Positions 21,867 through 33,129 of a stretch of 64,000 bases of DNA are shown one piece after another (position 1 is the stretch's first letter; each line of letters starts with the position of its first letter). The notes under the pieces were generated by a model, which saw only the letters and a list, made by a program, of their open reading frames with translations, did no database searches and was not told where the DNA came from. The DNA comes from Dama dama (lineage: Eukaryota; Chordata; Mammalia; Artiodactyla; Cervidae), in assembly GCF_033118175.1 (NCBI RefSeq), contig NC_083696.1, positions 34,395,001 through 34,459,000 on the forward strand. The letters are read 5' to 3'. The position numbers and the translations under genes are program-made.

Positions 21867-22299
21867 CACTCATTCTCCCCAAACCTTCACCCAATCTTGA
21901 GTTCTCCTCACAACCCTGGGAGATTACCACCAACTAATTAATGTGAGCACACAAAATGAAATATGCCTGTCATCCCTGGAGGCAGCAAGAAGGTGGGAAG
22001 ATAGGTTGAAATTAGGCAGAGAAGGGCTAAGGAGTTTAAAAAATGCCAAGCAAGGAGAATTTGGATAACTTATTTACATCTCAGACTCTGTTGGCAAAAT
22101 GACTAGCTATCCTCCTCTGTGAAACAATAGCAGTAGGTATTGATCTTAGGCAGCTATTATTTGTTTTTGTGCCTTAGTTCTAAATTATGCTATGTATTTA
22201 TTCTAGAAAAATAATTAAATCACCAGAGGCCCCTTTTATTATTTTTTTCATGTGTCCCATATATTGAAAAATGTGGTCTCCCAATTAAACTGTACTTAT
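21867..22299. other. No feature recognised
   Basis: Non-coding; nothing supported. Confidence 0.4.
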
Positions 22300-22500
22300 T
22301 AAATAACAATGACATTACCAGCAAACAAGCATTCACTGAATATTTTTCACACGACAGGCACTGCTTAAGCAACTTACATTTATTAATTTTTAAAATCTTC
22401 ACAACCTTACAAGGTAGGTACAATTACTGTTCTCATTTTATAGTTGTAAAATAGAGACAGAAAGTAAACATGTTGTAGCTAGTAAGTGGTATAATCAATG
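22300..22500 (-). mobile_element. MIR SINE fragment
   Basis: Reversed MIR order: 'acgacaggcactgcttaagc', 'cttcacaaccttacaaggtagg', 'ttatagttgtaaaatagagac' and 'gtagctagtaagtgg'. Confidence 0.65.
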
Positions 22501-22559
22501 CCTTTCTCATTGTTCAATTTTAACTGTGTAAAGTCCAAGCATAATTTCTGATTAGAAGG

Positions 22560-22742
22560 AGATAACCAAGAGTACAGTGGTGGTTTCCAAGGGCTGGGAA
22601 AAAGGGGGAAATCAAAGTTTCTGTTCAATAGGTATAGAGTTTAAATTTTACAAGATGAAAAGAGTTCTAGAGATGGATGGTGGTGATGGTAACACACCAT
22701 TATAAATGTGTTTAATACGGCAAACCGTACACTTAAAAATTG
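22560..22742 (+). mobile_element. L1M 3' UTR fragment
   Basis: 'gtggtttccaagggctggg', 'agatgaaaagagttctagagat', 'gatggtggtgatggtaac' and 'cgtacacttaaaaattg' match the 3' UTR of old L1M elements. The same 3' UTR seems to continue as 'gatggtgaattttatg' at 23518 and 'gtatattttaccac' at 24123 after successive insertions. Confidence 0.75.
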
Positions 22743-23511
22743 TTCAGTTCAGTTCAGTCGCTCAGTAGTGTCCGACTCTTTGCGACCCCATGAATTGCAG
22801 CACGCCAGGCCTCCCTGTCCATCACCAGCTCCCGGAGTTTACTCAAACTCATGTCCATCGAGTCAGTGATGCCATCCAGCCATCTCATCCTCTGTCGTCC
22901 CCTTCTCCTCCTGTGCCCAATCCCTCCCAGCATCAGGGTCTTTTCCAATGAGTCAGCTCTTTGCATGAGGTGGCCAAAGTATTGGAGTTTCAGCTTCAGC
23001 ATCAGTCCTTCCAATGAACAACCAGGACTGATCTCCTTCAGAATGGACTGGTTGGATCTCCTTGCAGTCCAAGGGACTCTCAAGAGTCTTCTCCAACACC
23101 ATAGTTCAAAAGCATCAATTTTTCAGCACTCAGCTTTCCTCACAGTCCAACTCTCACATCCATACATGACCACTGGAAAAACCATAACCTTGACCAGGTG
23201 GACCTTTGTTGGCAAAGTAATGTCTCTGCTTTTTAATATGCTATCTAGGTTGGTCATAACTTTCCTTCCAAGGAGTATGTGGCTTTTAATTTCATGGCTG
23301 CAATCACCATCTGCAGTGATTTTGGAGCCCCCCCAAAATAAAGTCTGCCACTGTTTCCACTGTTTCCCCATCTATCTCCCATGAAATGATGGGACCAGAT
23401 GCCACGATCTTAGTTTTCTGAATGTTGAGCTTTAAGCCAACTTTTCACTCTCCTCTTTCACTTTCATCAAGAGGCTTTTTAGTTCCTCTTCACTTTCTGC
23501 CATAAGGGTGG
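22743..23511 (-). mobile_element. BovB LINE 3' fragment, antisense
   Basis: A 769-bp 3' end: (CTGAA)-type terminus, C-terminal domain ('FWRRL'-type region to 'ITADGDCSHEIK') and the start of the segment after the RT. It ends just short of the YADD codons. It is inserted in an L1M 3' UTR. Confidence 0.92.
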
Positions 23512-23512
23512 C

Positions 23513-23552
23513 TAGGATGGTGAATTTTATGTTAGGATAGTGAATTTTATGT
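23513..23552 (+). repeat. 20-bp tandem duplication
   Basis: taggatggtgaattttatgt at 23513-23532 is followed directly by taggatagtgaattttatgt at 23533-23552 (one mismatch). It lies in L1 3' UTR sequence between two retroelements and may have come with the insertions. Confidence 0.8.
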
Positions 23553-23776
23553 ATGCATGCATGCCGATTTGGTTCAGTCTTGACTGACTCTTTGATACCC
23601 TATGGACTGTAGCCCACCAGGTCCCTTTGTTGGGATTCTCCAGGAAAGAATACTGGAGTGGATTGCTACACCCTCCTCCAGGGGGACCGTCCCGATCCAG
23701 GGATCGAACCCACATCTCTTATGTCTCCTGCACTGGCAGGCATATTCTTTACCACTAGTACCACCTGGGAAGGCCC
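23553..23776 (-). mobile_element. Bov-tA SINE, antisense
   Basis: Reversed Bov-tA with 'cagtcttgactgactctttg', 'caggaaagaatactggag' and the tRNA head 'atcgaacccacatctc...ccacctgggaaggccc'. It starts with a 'gtatgcatgcatgc' tail. Confidence 0.88.
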
Positions 23777-23787
23777 ATGTTATGTAT

Positions 23788-24117
23788 CAGTTCAGTTCAG
23801 TCGCTCAGTCATGTCTGACTCTTTATGACCCCATGGCTGCAGCACACCAGGCCTCCCTGTCCATCACCCTGTCCATCACCCAGGTCCTGGAGTTTACTCA
23901 AACTCATGTCCATCGAGTCAATGATGCTATCCAACCATCTCATCCTCTGTCATCCCCTTCTCCTCTTGCCTTCAATCTTTCCCAGCATTAGGGTTTTTTC
24001 CAATGAGTCAACTTTTCACATGAGGTGGCCAAAGTATTGGAGTTTCAGCTTCAACATCAGTCTCTCACTGTTTCCATTGTTTCCTCATCTATTTGCCATG
24101 AAGTGATGGGACCAGAT
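23788..24117 (-). mobile_element. BovB LINE fragment, antisense, internally deleted
   Basis: The BovB 3' end, with a jump from 'agcttcaacatcagt' to 'ctctcactgtttccattg' at about 24061 that removes roughly 290 bp seen in the 22743 copy. The perfect 9-bp target-site duplication gttatgtat is at 23779-23787 and 24118-24126. Confidence 0.9.
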
Positions 24118-24126
24118 GTTATGTAT

Positions 24127-25648
24127 ATTTTACCACAAAAAAATCAGGGAAAAAGGAGATAATCAGGGTTCCCAACATGCGTTGGTGGAATTCTGGCCAG
24201 AAACAAAGAAATTTGCTATATTAGTTTGATTGTGCAACAGGTCAGGGATAAATGCACAGTTTTCTGGCAGATTCTTCATTTAGAAGAATTAGATTTAAAT
24301 AGCCAGGAGACCCCGTTTTTCTTTAAAGAGTGTAAAGATCTGAAACCCTATACTGGAATCTGCTGACTAGACACTCAATTCTCTAGTTCCTAGGAAGGTA
24401 GGGAGTGTTCAGCGAGGAGAATAATAACATTTTAGAGTGAACTGGCCGGCGGGGAAGCCACAAGCCCAAGGTTAAGGGCCTCTGCACTAGAATTGCACTG
24501 AAAGCTGGTGTCACGATTTCTTCACTTTGCCGTTTCTTTGGCAAGTTCTTTAACCATCCCAGGCCCCAGATTTCTTGTCTGTAAATGGGGTGGTAGTGGT
24601 GGCTCATGGAAATTGTGTACTTAGTGAACCCTCAACAATACTAGCTCCTAATTCAACTTCATGGCTATGTATTTACATCAAACAATAGGGATAATACAGA
24701 ATCCTGAGGCTTACTAGATCCTGCAATGAGATAAACTGAGGTGTAAGTGCTTGACTGATGGTAAGTTTCCTCCTCTTCTCTTGTCTCCAGTATCTAGCAG
24801 AGCGAGGGTACCCCGTTAGTGAGGACTCCCCAGCATCTTGATGGATACTCAGTGGCACCCCTCTTACCATCTATCTATCTAAACTTCTGGTGTATAAAGT
24901 GATGCTTCCTGATAAATTCCTTAAGCAGCTTCAAGGGCATCATGTTTTGTAACATCAGAGGCTACCCTGGTCTTGGCATGTCAAAGTGACCTTCACTCAT
25001 GGTGTGGAGAGAGCTGGTTGCTGGGGCCAGCATTGCGTCTGCTTTAAATACTTATCGGTAACATGATTCTGAGCTATTCAGGATTTGGGGCTTCTTTGTT
25101 TTGTGTTGCAGCTGATTTTTCTTCTTGATGACCTCAGGCCTCTGAAATAAGATGTTTAAAATAATTTGTTCCTCCCTACTGTGAAGGAAGAATTGCCTCT
25201 GTGTGTGACAGGGCTAATGGTGGCTTGCCCCACTGTTAACTTGAAAGGATGGTGCCGGACTATGACTCTTAGAGGTCACGATGTCAAAGTCTTTAGCCAG
25301 CTGTGGCTTGCCCAGAGCGATGGAGCTCAAAGAATCACCTAGGAGCCAACTAGAGCCCCTGGAACATCCCATTTAAGTGCATATTTTCTCCCTTGTCCTT
25401 CTCTCCTAGCAAATGTATGACTCAAATACTACTCAGAAAGTATTAATTCTCTGTAATTTATACCCTTGCCTGTGATATTATTACTGCCCAATTGCTCATG
25501 TTGATCTTCAGAGGGTGGAACCCCAAGGAATATCTATGGGGAACCGAGGCTGTTTGGAAAAAGAATATCTTTATTAAGTTCCTTTTATTAAGTATGCATC
25601 ACATGGTCCAGCCATTTGACCCACAATCTCTGCTTTTTTTCTCCCCAG
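24127..25648. other. Intron sequence upstream of the first visible FRMD3 exon
   Basis: The beginning is the tail of an L1 3' UTR ('attttaccacaaaaaa'). A MIR-like stretch is at about 24505-24600 ('ggcaagttctttaacc', 'cttgtctgtaaatgggg'). The rest is unassigned. It ends in a good acceptor tract, 'tgctttttttctccccag', at 25631-25648. Confidence 0.5.
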
Positions 25649-25691
25649 CACTGGCTTGAACCTAACAAGTCCATCTCCAAGCAAATGAAAT
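25649..25691 (+). CDS. FRMD3: FRMD3 internal exon (43 bp), end of FERM F1 lobe
   Basis: FRMD3 (4.1O) is a membrane-associated adaptor of the protein 4.1 family: an N-terminal FERM domain, an adjacent FA region and a hydrophobic C-terminal segment. This exon encodes HWLEPNKSISKQMK plus one base of the next codon. The acceptor is 'ctccccag' and the donor 'gtaagt' at 25692. The start is phase 0 and the end phase 1, and a 43-bp exon at this point is typical of FERM genes of the 4.1 group. Joined to 47587 it makes a Ser codon before HPPYT. As I recall FRMD3, the residue between SI and KQMK is Phe (TTC); here it is Ser (TCC, 25676-25678). The exon before was not found in the window. Confidence 0.88.
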
Positions 25692-27117
25692 GTAAGTGTC
25701 AATCTGTGGGTTCACTTTTGCTATGAAATGTCCAGTGATAGATTCTGTTTCTTTACAAAGTTTCTCCTGCCAGGAAAGAAATGGATGAGTTGAAGATCTG
25801 GGGGTGGGGGGCTTCTCCCTCCCCATGAGCACGGTGTAACTTCTCCTCTCTTGTTTGCTGGCCTTGGTGCTCCCCATGGTCACTATTCCTAGAGGCCTGT
25901 GTCTCTCCCCCTCCCCACCATCTTACCCTCATGGTTCATGTTTGAACAGGGGCACAGGTGCCTAGTTCCCCTTTGATTGTGGGGTTTGTTAGTAAATGGT
26001 TCGGGGTGGAAAATCAGTGTTGTGTGGGGATGGTAAAAGAGGCAGGTGTATTTTGAAATTAAAATCTTGCTGATAACTTTACTGAAGATTGTAGTATTCT
26101 TGTCCACCCCTCAAGCTCCCCAGTATACTTTCCTGAGTAATGTTTTCAGGCTCTGGTGTTGTGAACTGCCTCCCCCCCTCCCCCGATGAGCTCTTGGAAA
26201 AGTTGGCTTGGGAAACATCTCTGTAGTACACAGAATGTCCGGTCATCCACTTGGGGGCATTGTGAATAGGGTATTGACTGATGGTCCTGGGTGGCATGAT
26301 GTTTTGTCCTGGTCACCTGTGCCAGGCTGTAGTCAACCTGCTTTTATTTATGGTTTAGAGAATTTCTGAACTGCACCTCAGAAATTCATTGCCTGCCCTG
26401 GAGTCCATTTATCCCTTCATGTCAGCTTTCCCAGGGCTCTAAAATGTGGGTGATAAATCAATTTCTCATCAGAGATCAGGTTAGCACGTTTTAGGTCACT
26501 AGTCATCATTCAAGGGAGTCTTTTGTAAATATGAAGAAATTATTTGAGGCAAGGTTTTTAAGAGAAGGAAGAACTGAATTGTGATGGCAAATTAGTAACC
26601 AACATATCTATTCCTTAACTCTTTCCTTTTACCCTCCTGCCCTCTCCCTTTTCTGTCCTCACTCAGACCTCTGTCTGTCTGTCCCTTCCCTTTCTTCTCC
26701 TGTCTCTCAAGAATAGACTCTGTCCGGCCAGTGCAGGACTCTCAGCCAGCCGGGTTGTTCAGGCTAGCACCCAGAGCTGCTGTGGGCGAATGATGCCGCC
26801 GAGAGAGGGCAAGAAAGATGTGTGAGGTGCAGGCAGGGGGCAGCACGCGTGGGAAGTTCAGAAAAGTCAGCCCCTTGAGGTGAGGCTGGAATAGAGTTGG
26901 GACAAGCATCCAAGCAGGACACAGGTACCAGGGAGCTCTGTAAGGAATGACATGCAGGCTAATGAGAATAAACTAATTTATCTGAGAAAAAACGAGCTGG
27001 TCCTTAGCTTTTATCCCTTAGCTACTTTATCCCTTAAAGTTTTAATATTGATTTTTATAATATTTTAAAATATTTAGGCAAATTTCCAGTAAAGTTATTT
27101 TTAGTAAATGGTTCTTT
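25692..27117. other. FRMD3 intron, no further feature
   Basis: Start of the 21.9-kb intron. It is mostly single-copy-looking sequence, with a somewhat CpG-richer stretch at about 26725-26860. No exon or clear repeat recognised. Confidence 0.5.
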
Positions 27118-27402
27118 TTTTTTTTTATAATTTGAAGTTTTTATTTATTTATTTTTTCATTTATTTTTATTAGTTGGAGGCTAACTACTTTACAATATTG
27201 TAGTGGTTTTTGCCATACATTGACATGAATCAGCCATGGATTTACATGTGTTCCCCATCCCGATCCCCCCTCCTACCTCCCTCCCCATCCCATCCCTCTG
27301 GGTCATCCCAGTGCACCAGCCCCGAGCACTTGTCTCAGTCATGCATCCAACCTGGACTTAAACGTCATGAAATAGTTTCCTTAAGCCACACACATTTTTA
27401 AA
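27118..27402 (-). mobile_element. Ruminant L1 3' end, antisense
   Basis: Starts with a poly(T), then 'ttatttttattagttggagg', 'catgaatcagccatgg', a C-rich block (reversed G-rich 3' UTR) and 'catgcatccaacctgg'. This is the bovid L1 3' UTR in reverse, severely 5'-truncated. Confidence 0.8.
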
Positions 27403-27997
27403 ATACAACATCTGTAAAGTAAGATGTATTTCAATACTTAAGAGAAAATTTAAAATTTGTGAAGATTTTTCTGTTTAAGAGCTTTGTATCTACAATTAGT
27501 AAATCTGAACAACCAACTCAGAATATATAATGTTTTGTAAAAATAGTTTCCAGATTGACATATTACTAGTGGCTAGTTTTAATCTAATGACAAATAGAAT
27601 CTGAATCTGGAAAAATAACTGTGTAAAATTCAGTTTCTAACCAGACATGGTGACTCACTGATTCTAGGAACTAGCAAGGCTTTTACCTGAAGGGTAAGGG
27701 TCTTACCTGTTACCTGGTCCTCTGTTGTATTGTTAAGGACATTAGCGAACAAAAAATTATGTAATTTTTCTCAATATCACAAGGCTAGTTTTGTGGTTGT
27801 TAACGATGTCTTTAGGTATCAAGAATTTCTTGTTTTCTTATACATATGTCCTAGAAACATTCACTATAATGTAAATTAGGAAAAAATTTAAACTAAAGCA
27901 TATAGACTGTTAACCCAGAAAAATTGGGTCCAACCAATGCATGGAACTCATCCATGAATTTATCAACAGATCTGGTTGCAGAACCCAGGCAGCTTCC
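27403..27997. other. No feature recognised
   Basis: AT-rich intron sequence. Confidence 0.4.
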
Positions 27998-28007
27998 CTT
28001 TGGTTGT

Positions 28008-28316
28008 TGTTCAGTCGTTGAGTTGTGTTCAACTTTTGCAACCTCATGGACTGCAGCACACCAGGCTTCCCTGTCCTTCACTATTCCTAGAGTGTGCTCA
28101 GATTCATGTCCATTGAGTCAGTGATGCTATCTAACCATCTCATCCTCTGCCTCCCTCTTTTCCTTTTGCCGTCAATCTTTCCCAGTACCAGGGTCTATTC
28201 CAGTGAGTCAGCTCTTTGCATCAGATGGCCAAAGTATTGGAGCTTCAGCTTCATCATCAGTCCTTTCAAAGACTACTCAGGCTTGATTTCTTTTAGGATT
28301 GACTGATTTGGTCTTA
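28008..28316 (-). mobile_element. BovB LINE 3' fragment, antisense, with target-site duplication
   Basis: About 300 bp of the BovB 3' end ('gttgagttgtgttcaac...', 'cagtgatgctatctaacc', 'ggccaaagtattgg'). The perfect 10-bp repeat ctttggttgt is at 27998-28007 and 28317-28326. Confidence 0.9.
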
Positions 28317-28326
28317 CTTTGGTTGT

Positions 28327-28860
28327 GGATATGCAGTTTATATTCTGACTGCCTTTGAGGAGGCAGTAAGAGAGTAATTCCTTGGACGAAGAATTTACTC
28401 CATCCCATCTCACTCATCGGTGATAACCTGCTTTCCAGTCCTTTGCCCTGACCTCATTAAGATCCCTTAGACTATGTGGATTACCAGGGTAGGCAAGAGG
28501 ACCAGCTCTCCTGATGAATAAACTTTCTACAAAATTGTTATTATATCTTACTAGTATTTTTAAAAATAGTTTTTTTGATAGTATCATGCTTGTGGTTTTT
28601 CTAGCAGTTCAGAAAGGTTTAACCTATTTCCTTTCTCTTCTCCCTTATATCTCCATGCTTACTCCAAAGAGATAACTATTACTAACAATATTTATACATC
28701 CTTCTGGGAATTTTTCTTTACATATAAGTTCTCCCAACTTATATAAGGCCTTTTGTAAACAAAAATGAGATCAGTCTCTATATGTGACTCTTTACCTTGT
28801 CATTTTCTTAATAATTTTGTAGTTTTTAAATCAAAGTGAGTGATTGATGATTAGCTTCAT
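28327..28860. other. No feature recognised
   Basis: AT-rich intron sequence, possibly old L1; no confident call. Confidence 0.4.
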
Positions 28861-28875
28861 TTTAAAAATGGTTTT

Positions 28876-29005
28876 TGGGAATTCCTTAGTGGTCCAGTAG
28901 TTAGGACTCTGAGCTTCCAATGCAGGGAAGCTGGGTTCCATCCCTGGTCAGGGAGCTAAGATCCTGCATGCTGTGTGGAGGAGGTAAAAAATAAATAAAC
29001 AAAAA
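28876..29005 (+). mobile_element. CHR-type tRNA-derived SINE with 15-bp target-site duplication
   Basis: Cetartiodactyl SINE: 'gggaattccttagtggtccag', 'aatgcagggaagctgggttcc', 'cctggtcagggagctaagatcc' and an A-rich tail. The perfect 15-bp duplication tttaaaaatggtttt is at 28861-28875 and 29006-29020. Confidence 0.9.
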
Positions 29006-29020
29006 TTTAAAAATGGTTTT

Positions 29021-29500
29021 CTGATATTTAATTGTATACATCTATGTGATTTACTTATTAATGAACATCAACATTGTTTATATTCTTTTCCTATTATAAA
29101 TTATGCTGTAGTAAACATGCTTATATGTATATTCTTGCATATTGTCCATCTGTACTAGAATTTCCTAAAAATAGAATTGTTGGATCAAAAAGAATATACA
29201 TTTAATCTTTCCTTAGAGATAAATACCCATCCAAAGAGCTTATAGTAAATTACTTCTCTAAGGTTACATGCAAGTTCTTATTTCCCCCAAATCTTGTTAA
29301 AAATAAGTATCATCAAACTTACTTTAATGGTGACCTCAAATCTATTAGGAAAGTGAAATATTTAATTTAAAAAACTAGAAAGTTATTAATTATAAATTTT
29401 AAAATTGAGAAACTTCTTAAACTAGTCTTATTTTTCCTCTGAACTTAGGAGTTACTTTAAATTTGTTTTTTTAAATGAATACATGGTAAAATGGGCTTCG
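29021..29500 (-). mobile_element. Decayed old L1 sequence
   Basis: 'attatgctgtagtaaacatgc' and 'aatagaattgttggatcaaa' are typical of the antisense of L1M 3' regions. Boundaries are uncertain. Confidence 0.5.
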
Positions 29501-29504
29501 TTTT

Positions 29505-29790
29505 GTTCTATAGTGCTGTGAATTTTTAACACACAGATTTGTGCAACCATCTCCACAGTCAGGATACAGAACACATCTCTCCAAAAACATTACTTGTGTG
29601 GTCCCTTTGTAGTTACTCTCCACTCCCCGAACAACTAACAACCACTGATCTATTCTCTGTCAATATAGTTTGTACCTTTTGAGAATGTCACATAAATTGA
29701 GTCATACAGTTTGTAATCTTTTGAAACTGGCTATTTTAACTCAGCATTAATAACTCAAATTCATCCAAGTTCCTGTATTTACCAATACAT
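29505..29790 (-). mobile_element. L1M 3' UTR, antisense
   Basis: 'gtgcaaccatctccacagtc', 'aacaaccactgatctattctc' and 'gagtcatacagtttgtaatc' match the reversed 3' end of old L1M elements, as at 48690, 50930 and 63460. Interrupted by BovB. Confidence 0.7.
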
Positions 29791-29798
29791 GATACAGA

Positions 29799-30127
29799 TC
29801 TCTGCAAGGAGATCCAACCCATCCATCCTAAAGGAGATCAGTCCTGGGTGTTCACTGGAAGGACTGATGTTGGAGCTGAAACTCCAATACTTTGGCCACC
29901 TGATTCGAAGAGCTGACTCATTGGAAAAGACCCTGATGCTGGGAAAGATTGAGGGCAGGATGAGAAGGGGATGACAGAGGATGAGATGGCTGGATGGCAT
30001 CGCCGACTCGATGGACATGGATTTGGGTGGACTCCAGGAGCTGGTGATGGACAGGGAGGCCTGGTGTGCTGCGGTTCATGGGGTTGCAAAGAGTCGGACA
30101 CAACTGAGAGACTGAACTGAATTGAAC
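29799..30127 (+). mobile_element. BovB LINE 3' fragment with target-site duplication
   Basis: About 330 bp of the C-terminal domain and 3' terminus in sense orientation ('ctgcaaggagatccaaccc' to 'gagactgaactgaattgaa'). The 9-bp repeat tgatacaga is at 29790-29798 and 30128-30136. Confidence 0.9.
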
Positions 30128-30136
30128 TGATACAGA

Positions 30137-30410
30137 AAAATAATGAGAATAGTTGGTCTTTGAAAAGATCAAGAAAAATTGATGAACCTCTAGTAAGACT
30201 CATGTAGAAAAAAAGAAGACACAAACTACCAATATCAGGAACAAAACAGGAGATGTCACTACAGACCCCACAGAACAACTCTAGGTGTGTAAGTTTGACC
30301 AGTTCCTCAAAACCCACAAATTACCAAAGCTCACCCAATATGAAATACAAAATGTGAGTAGTTTTACAATTAAAGATACTAGATTTAAAACCTTCCTGAA
30401 AGAAAATCTC
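30137..30410 (+). mobile_element. L1 ORF2 fragment
   Basis: 'tttgaaaagatcaagaaaaattgatgaacc', 'agacacaaactaccaatatcagg' and 'cccacaaattaccaaagctcaccc' match the L1 ORF2 segment before the RT core. Frames are broken. Confidence 0.75.
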
Positions 30411-31193
30411 CTTCCCACTTGCTGCTATTTTTGTTGCTGCTGGAACCCCTTTTCTTGCTCTTCAGGCCTTAACTAGGAGCTTCTAAGTCTGTGCTGATAT
30501 CCAGGTATCTCTGAGTTCTTTCCAGGGGACACAGAAGAGAATATGTGATGATCTCAACACTGGTTCCCTGATCCTTTTAATTCTTGTCTTTGTTTCCAAT
30601 ATTCCTGATATTGTTTACTTTCCAGAGACCTCAAATAGCTGCTGCACTGTATTCTGTCCAGGTTTTACAGCTGCATTCAATACAAGAAACAGGATGGGGT
30701 GTAATTAGTCCATACTGCCCAGAACTGAAATTTTAAAGTCAACTTTTAATCATTCCTTGTATATTAGGTAAGAATTTAGATAGGCTTTATAATTTATTTG
30801 GGAAGCATTGAGGGAATATCTTTCTCATTTCCCTTTTCTGTCATTGTATCCATAAGTACAAATGTGGAGTGAGCTGGTGATTATTTTTTTCTTTCTAAAC
30901 TACTCAGATAATAGACTGCCTGTAAGCAAAGTGTTAAATGAAGTGCATATTTTGAATGTTTGGTTTTCAGAGTCCTTGCTTTCCATTCAGGAATGTTGCT
31001 ATGTAATACACACTGACTCTTCTCACTTCAAGCCTACTAGCTTTTAGCCTTGTCCCCATGACTATGGAATGTAGCCCAATGTATATATATGTAGAGACAC
31101 ACATCAAGAAGACAAAACTTGTATGTCCTATAGGATCTATATAATCACACAAATTATACAAGCATGTAAAGGTTTTAAAAAGCTATTATGACT
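30411..31193. other. No confident feature
   Basis: Probably decayed L1 or other old repeat up to about 30740 ('ttctgtccaggttttacagctgcattc'); the remainder is unassigned. Confidence 0.35.
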
Positions 31194-31206
31194 CAGAAGT
31201 ATGGAA

Positions 31207-31312
31207 GTGAAGTGAAAATTGCTCAGTCATGTCCAGCTCTTTGCAAACCTATGGACTAATACAGTCCATGGAATTCTCCAGGCCAGAGTGGGTAGCCTTT
31301 CCCTTCTCCAGG
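31207..31312 (-). mobile_element. Truncated Bov-tA SINE with 13-bp target-site duplication
   Basis: Only the BovB-derived body is present ('ttgctcagtcatgtccagctc' to 'cccttctccagg'), without the tRNA head. The perfect duplication cagaagtatggaa is at 31194-31206 and 31313-31325. Confidence 0.9.
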
Positions 31313-31325
31313 CAGAAGTATGGAA

Positions 31326-33129
31326 ATGGAACCTTATTTCCCCATGACTGAATTCCACTTGCTGTGTGCCCCTATCTCCTCTGAAAAGTTTAACCTTGTT
31401 ACTTCAGGGTAACTCAGGATCTGCCAGTTTAGTATTTGATCTCTTTCAGCAAATTACTTAGTGAATTCATAATTTAAATATGAAAATGCATACCCTATGT
31501 TTTCCTTCTCCACATAACAGTATCATGTGGCACGAGAAGCAAACTTAGCATCCATCGTGGCTGCAAGGGTGACGTCTCTCAAGCCCAGAATCCTGTCAGT
31601 CCTGCAGACTCTTGTGTCTTACGTGATTTGGCCTCTGGTTGCTGGCACCCCTCCCACTGCATCCTCTCTGGATGCAGTGGTGCCACTAGACCTTTTAGTG
31701 TGTGCTGGCATGTGCTGCTGAGACCTCTGGCTCCTGCCATGGTCTTGACTTGCACGGCTGTAGACTCTGCCCTCCTGTGGTCCCCACTGCATGTCTCTTT
31801 CACTGGTTGCATCTCAGCACATCTGTATTCACCACTGGGACAAGCCGAAGTTGCTTAGCCTCTTCCATGCCATGCTTCTGCCTCAGGGTTGAAACTTGGC
31901 ATATCATCTAAGGCTCACTCTCTGCTTAAACACATCATGCTGCCATTTCCTTGGTGTGCTCCAAAGTTCCAAAGGATCACTTCCCCTAAACTCTAGGATT
32001 TCTTTGTCTTGCGCCCACCTTCACTCTGTTACCCAAGCCTAGGGTGCTGAGGGATCTGAATTCCTTCTTAGAGCTCCATAAAGCATCTTAACCTTGGTTA
32101 TGTCCTCTCTGGATCTCTCCAGGTTCTCCACCTGCCTTTCTTCCCGACCCCTTTCCAACAACTAATTTAACTTTTAACCTTCGATATAAGATTAATGTTC
32201 TAATACAATAGCTTTTTTATATACAAGCAGTAACAGTTTCTCAAATGTAATAAAAAAAGAAGTGCTATTATTTATAATAGCAATAACAAGTAAAAACATA
32301 AATTTCTTATAAATAAATGTGTAAGATCTATATAAGTAAAACTATGAAATTTTATTGTGGAGTTACTGTAGATAAGAGAGCTCAATAAATGGAGACTTCT
32401 CATGTTTCAGGTTAATATTAATGAAATCAATTTGTCACATATTAATATATACATTCAATAATTTTTCACATCATAATTTCAATCAGGTTCTCTATGGCAT
32501 TTAACAAATTGATTCTAAGGCTCATTTGCAAAATAAAATGCTCAAAAGTATCCAATAAATATGCAAAAAAGAACAATGAACAATGATGGAATGCTTGTTC
32601 CATTAGATAGTAAATCAAGGCCTATGAGCTATAGTAATTAAAAGAGGCCTCATGATCGACTCATATAGCAATTAAGATAGAGTTAGGAATAGGAAAAGAA
32701 TCAGTAGAGCAGAGAAAAACAGTCCCATTATGTTTGGAAATATAGGTTGTAAGAAAGATTATATTTCACATCAGAGATATAAAGATTCAAGGTATAATTT
32801 TAGGGTTGCGTATTCACTTGGGGAACAAAAAACTAAAGCCATTCTTCACATCATGCATGGGATTAATAACAAATGAATTCAAAAGCTAAATATATTTAAT
32901 AATTTATAAGAAGTTTAGGTAAAATTATAAGTATTTTATTTTTCAGTAATACTTAATATTTTGGCCTTGTTAGAGGATGTCAGACATGACTTAGTGACGA
33001 AACAACAGCAGAGGGTTATACAATAAGCAAGTGATTTGCTATTAATCTATTAAAATAGAGAAGGATAATTGAAAAAATTGTGATATTTCAATTGCTAAGC
33101 TTCAAAGATTATGATAAAACTAACCCTAT
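31326..33129. other. Intron; degraded AT-rich repeat in second half
   Basis: 31326-32160 is unassigned, with several short ORFs and no exon signature. 32200-33100 is AT-rich, with phrases such as 'gaacaatgatggaatgc' and 'ctatagtaattaaaa' suggesting a strongly decayed L1 on the + strand. Confidence 0.4.
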
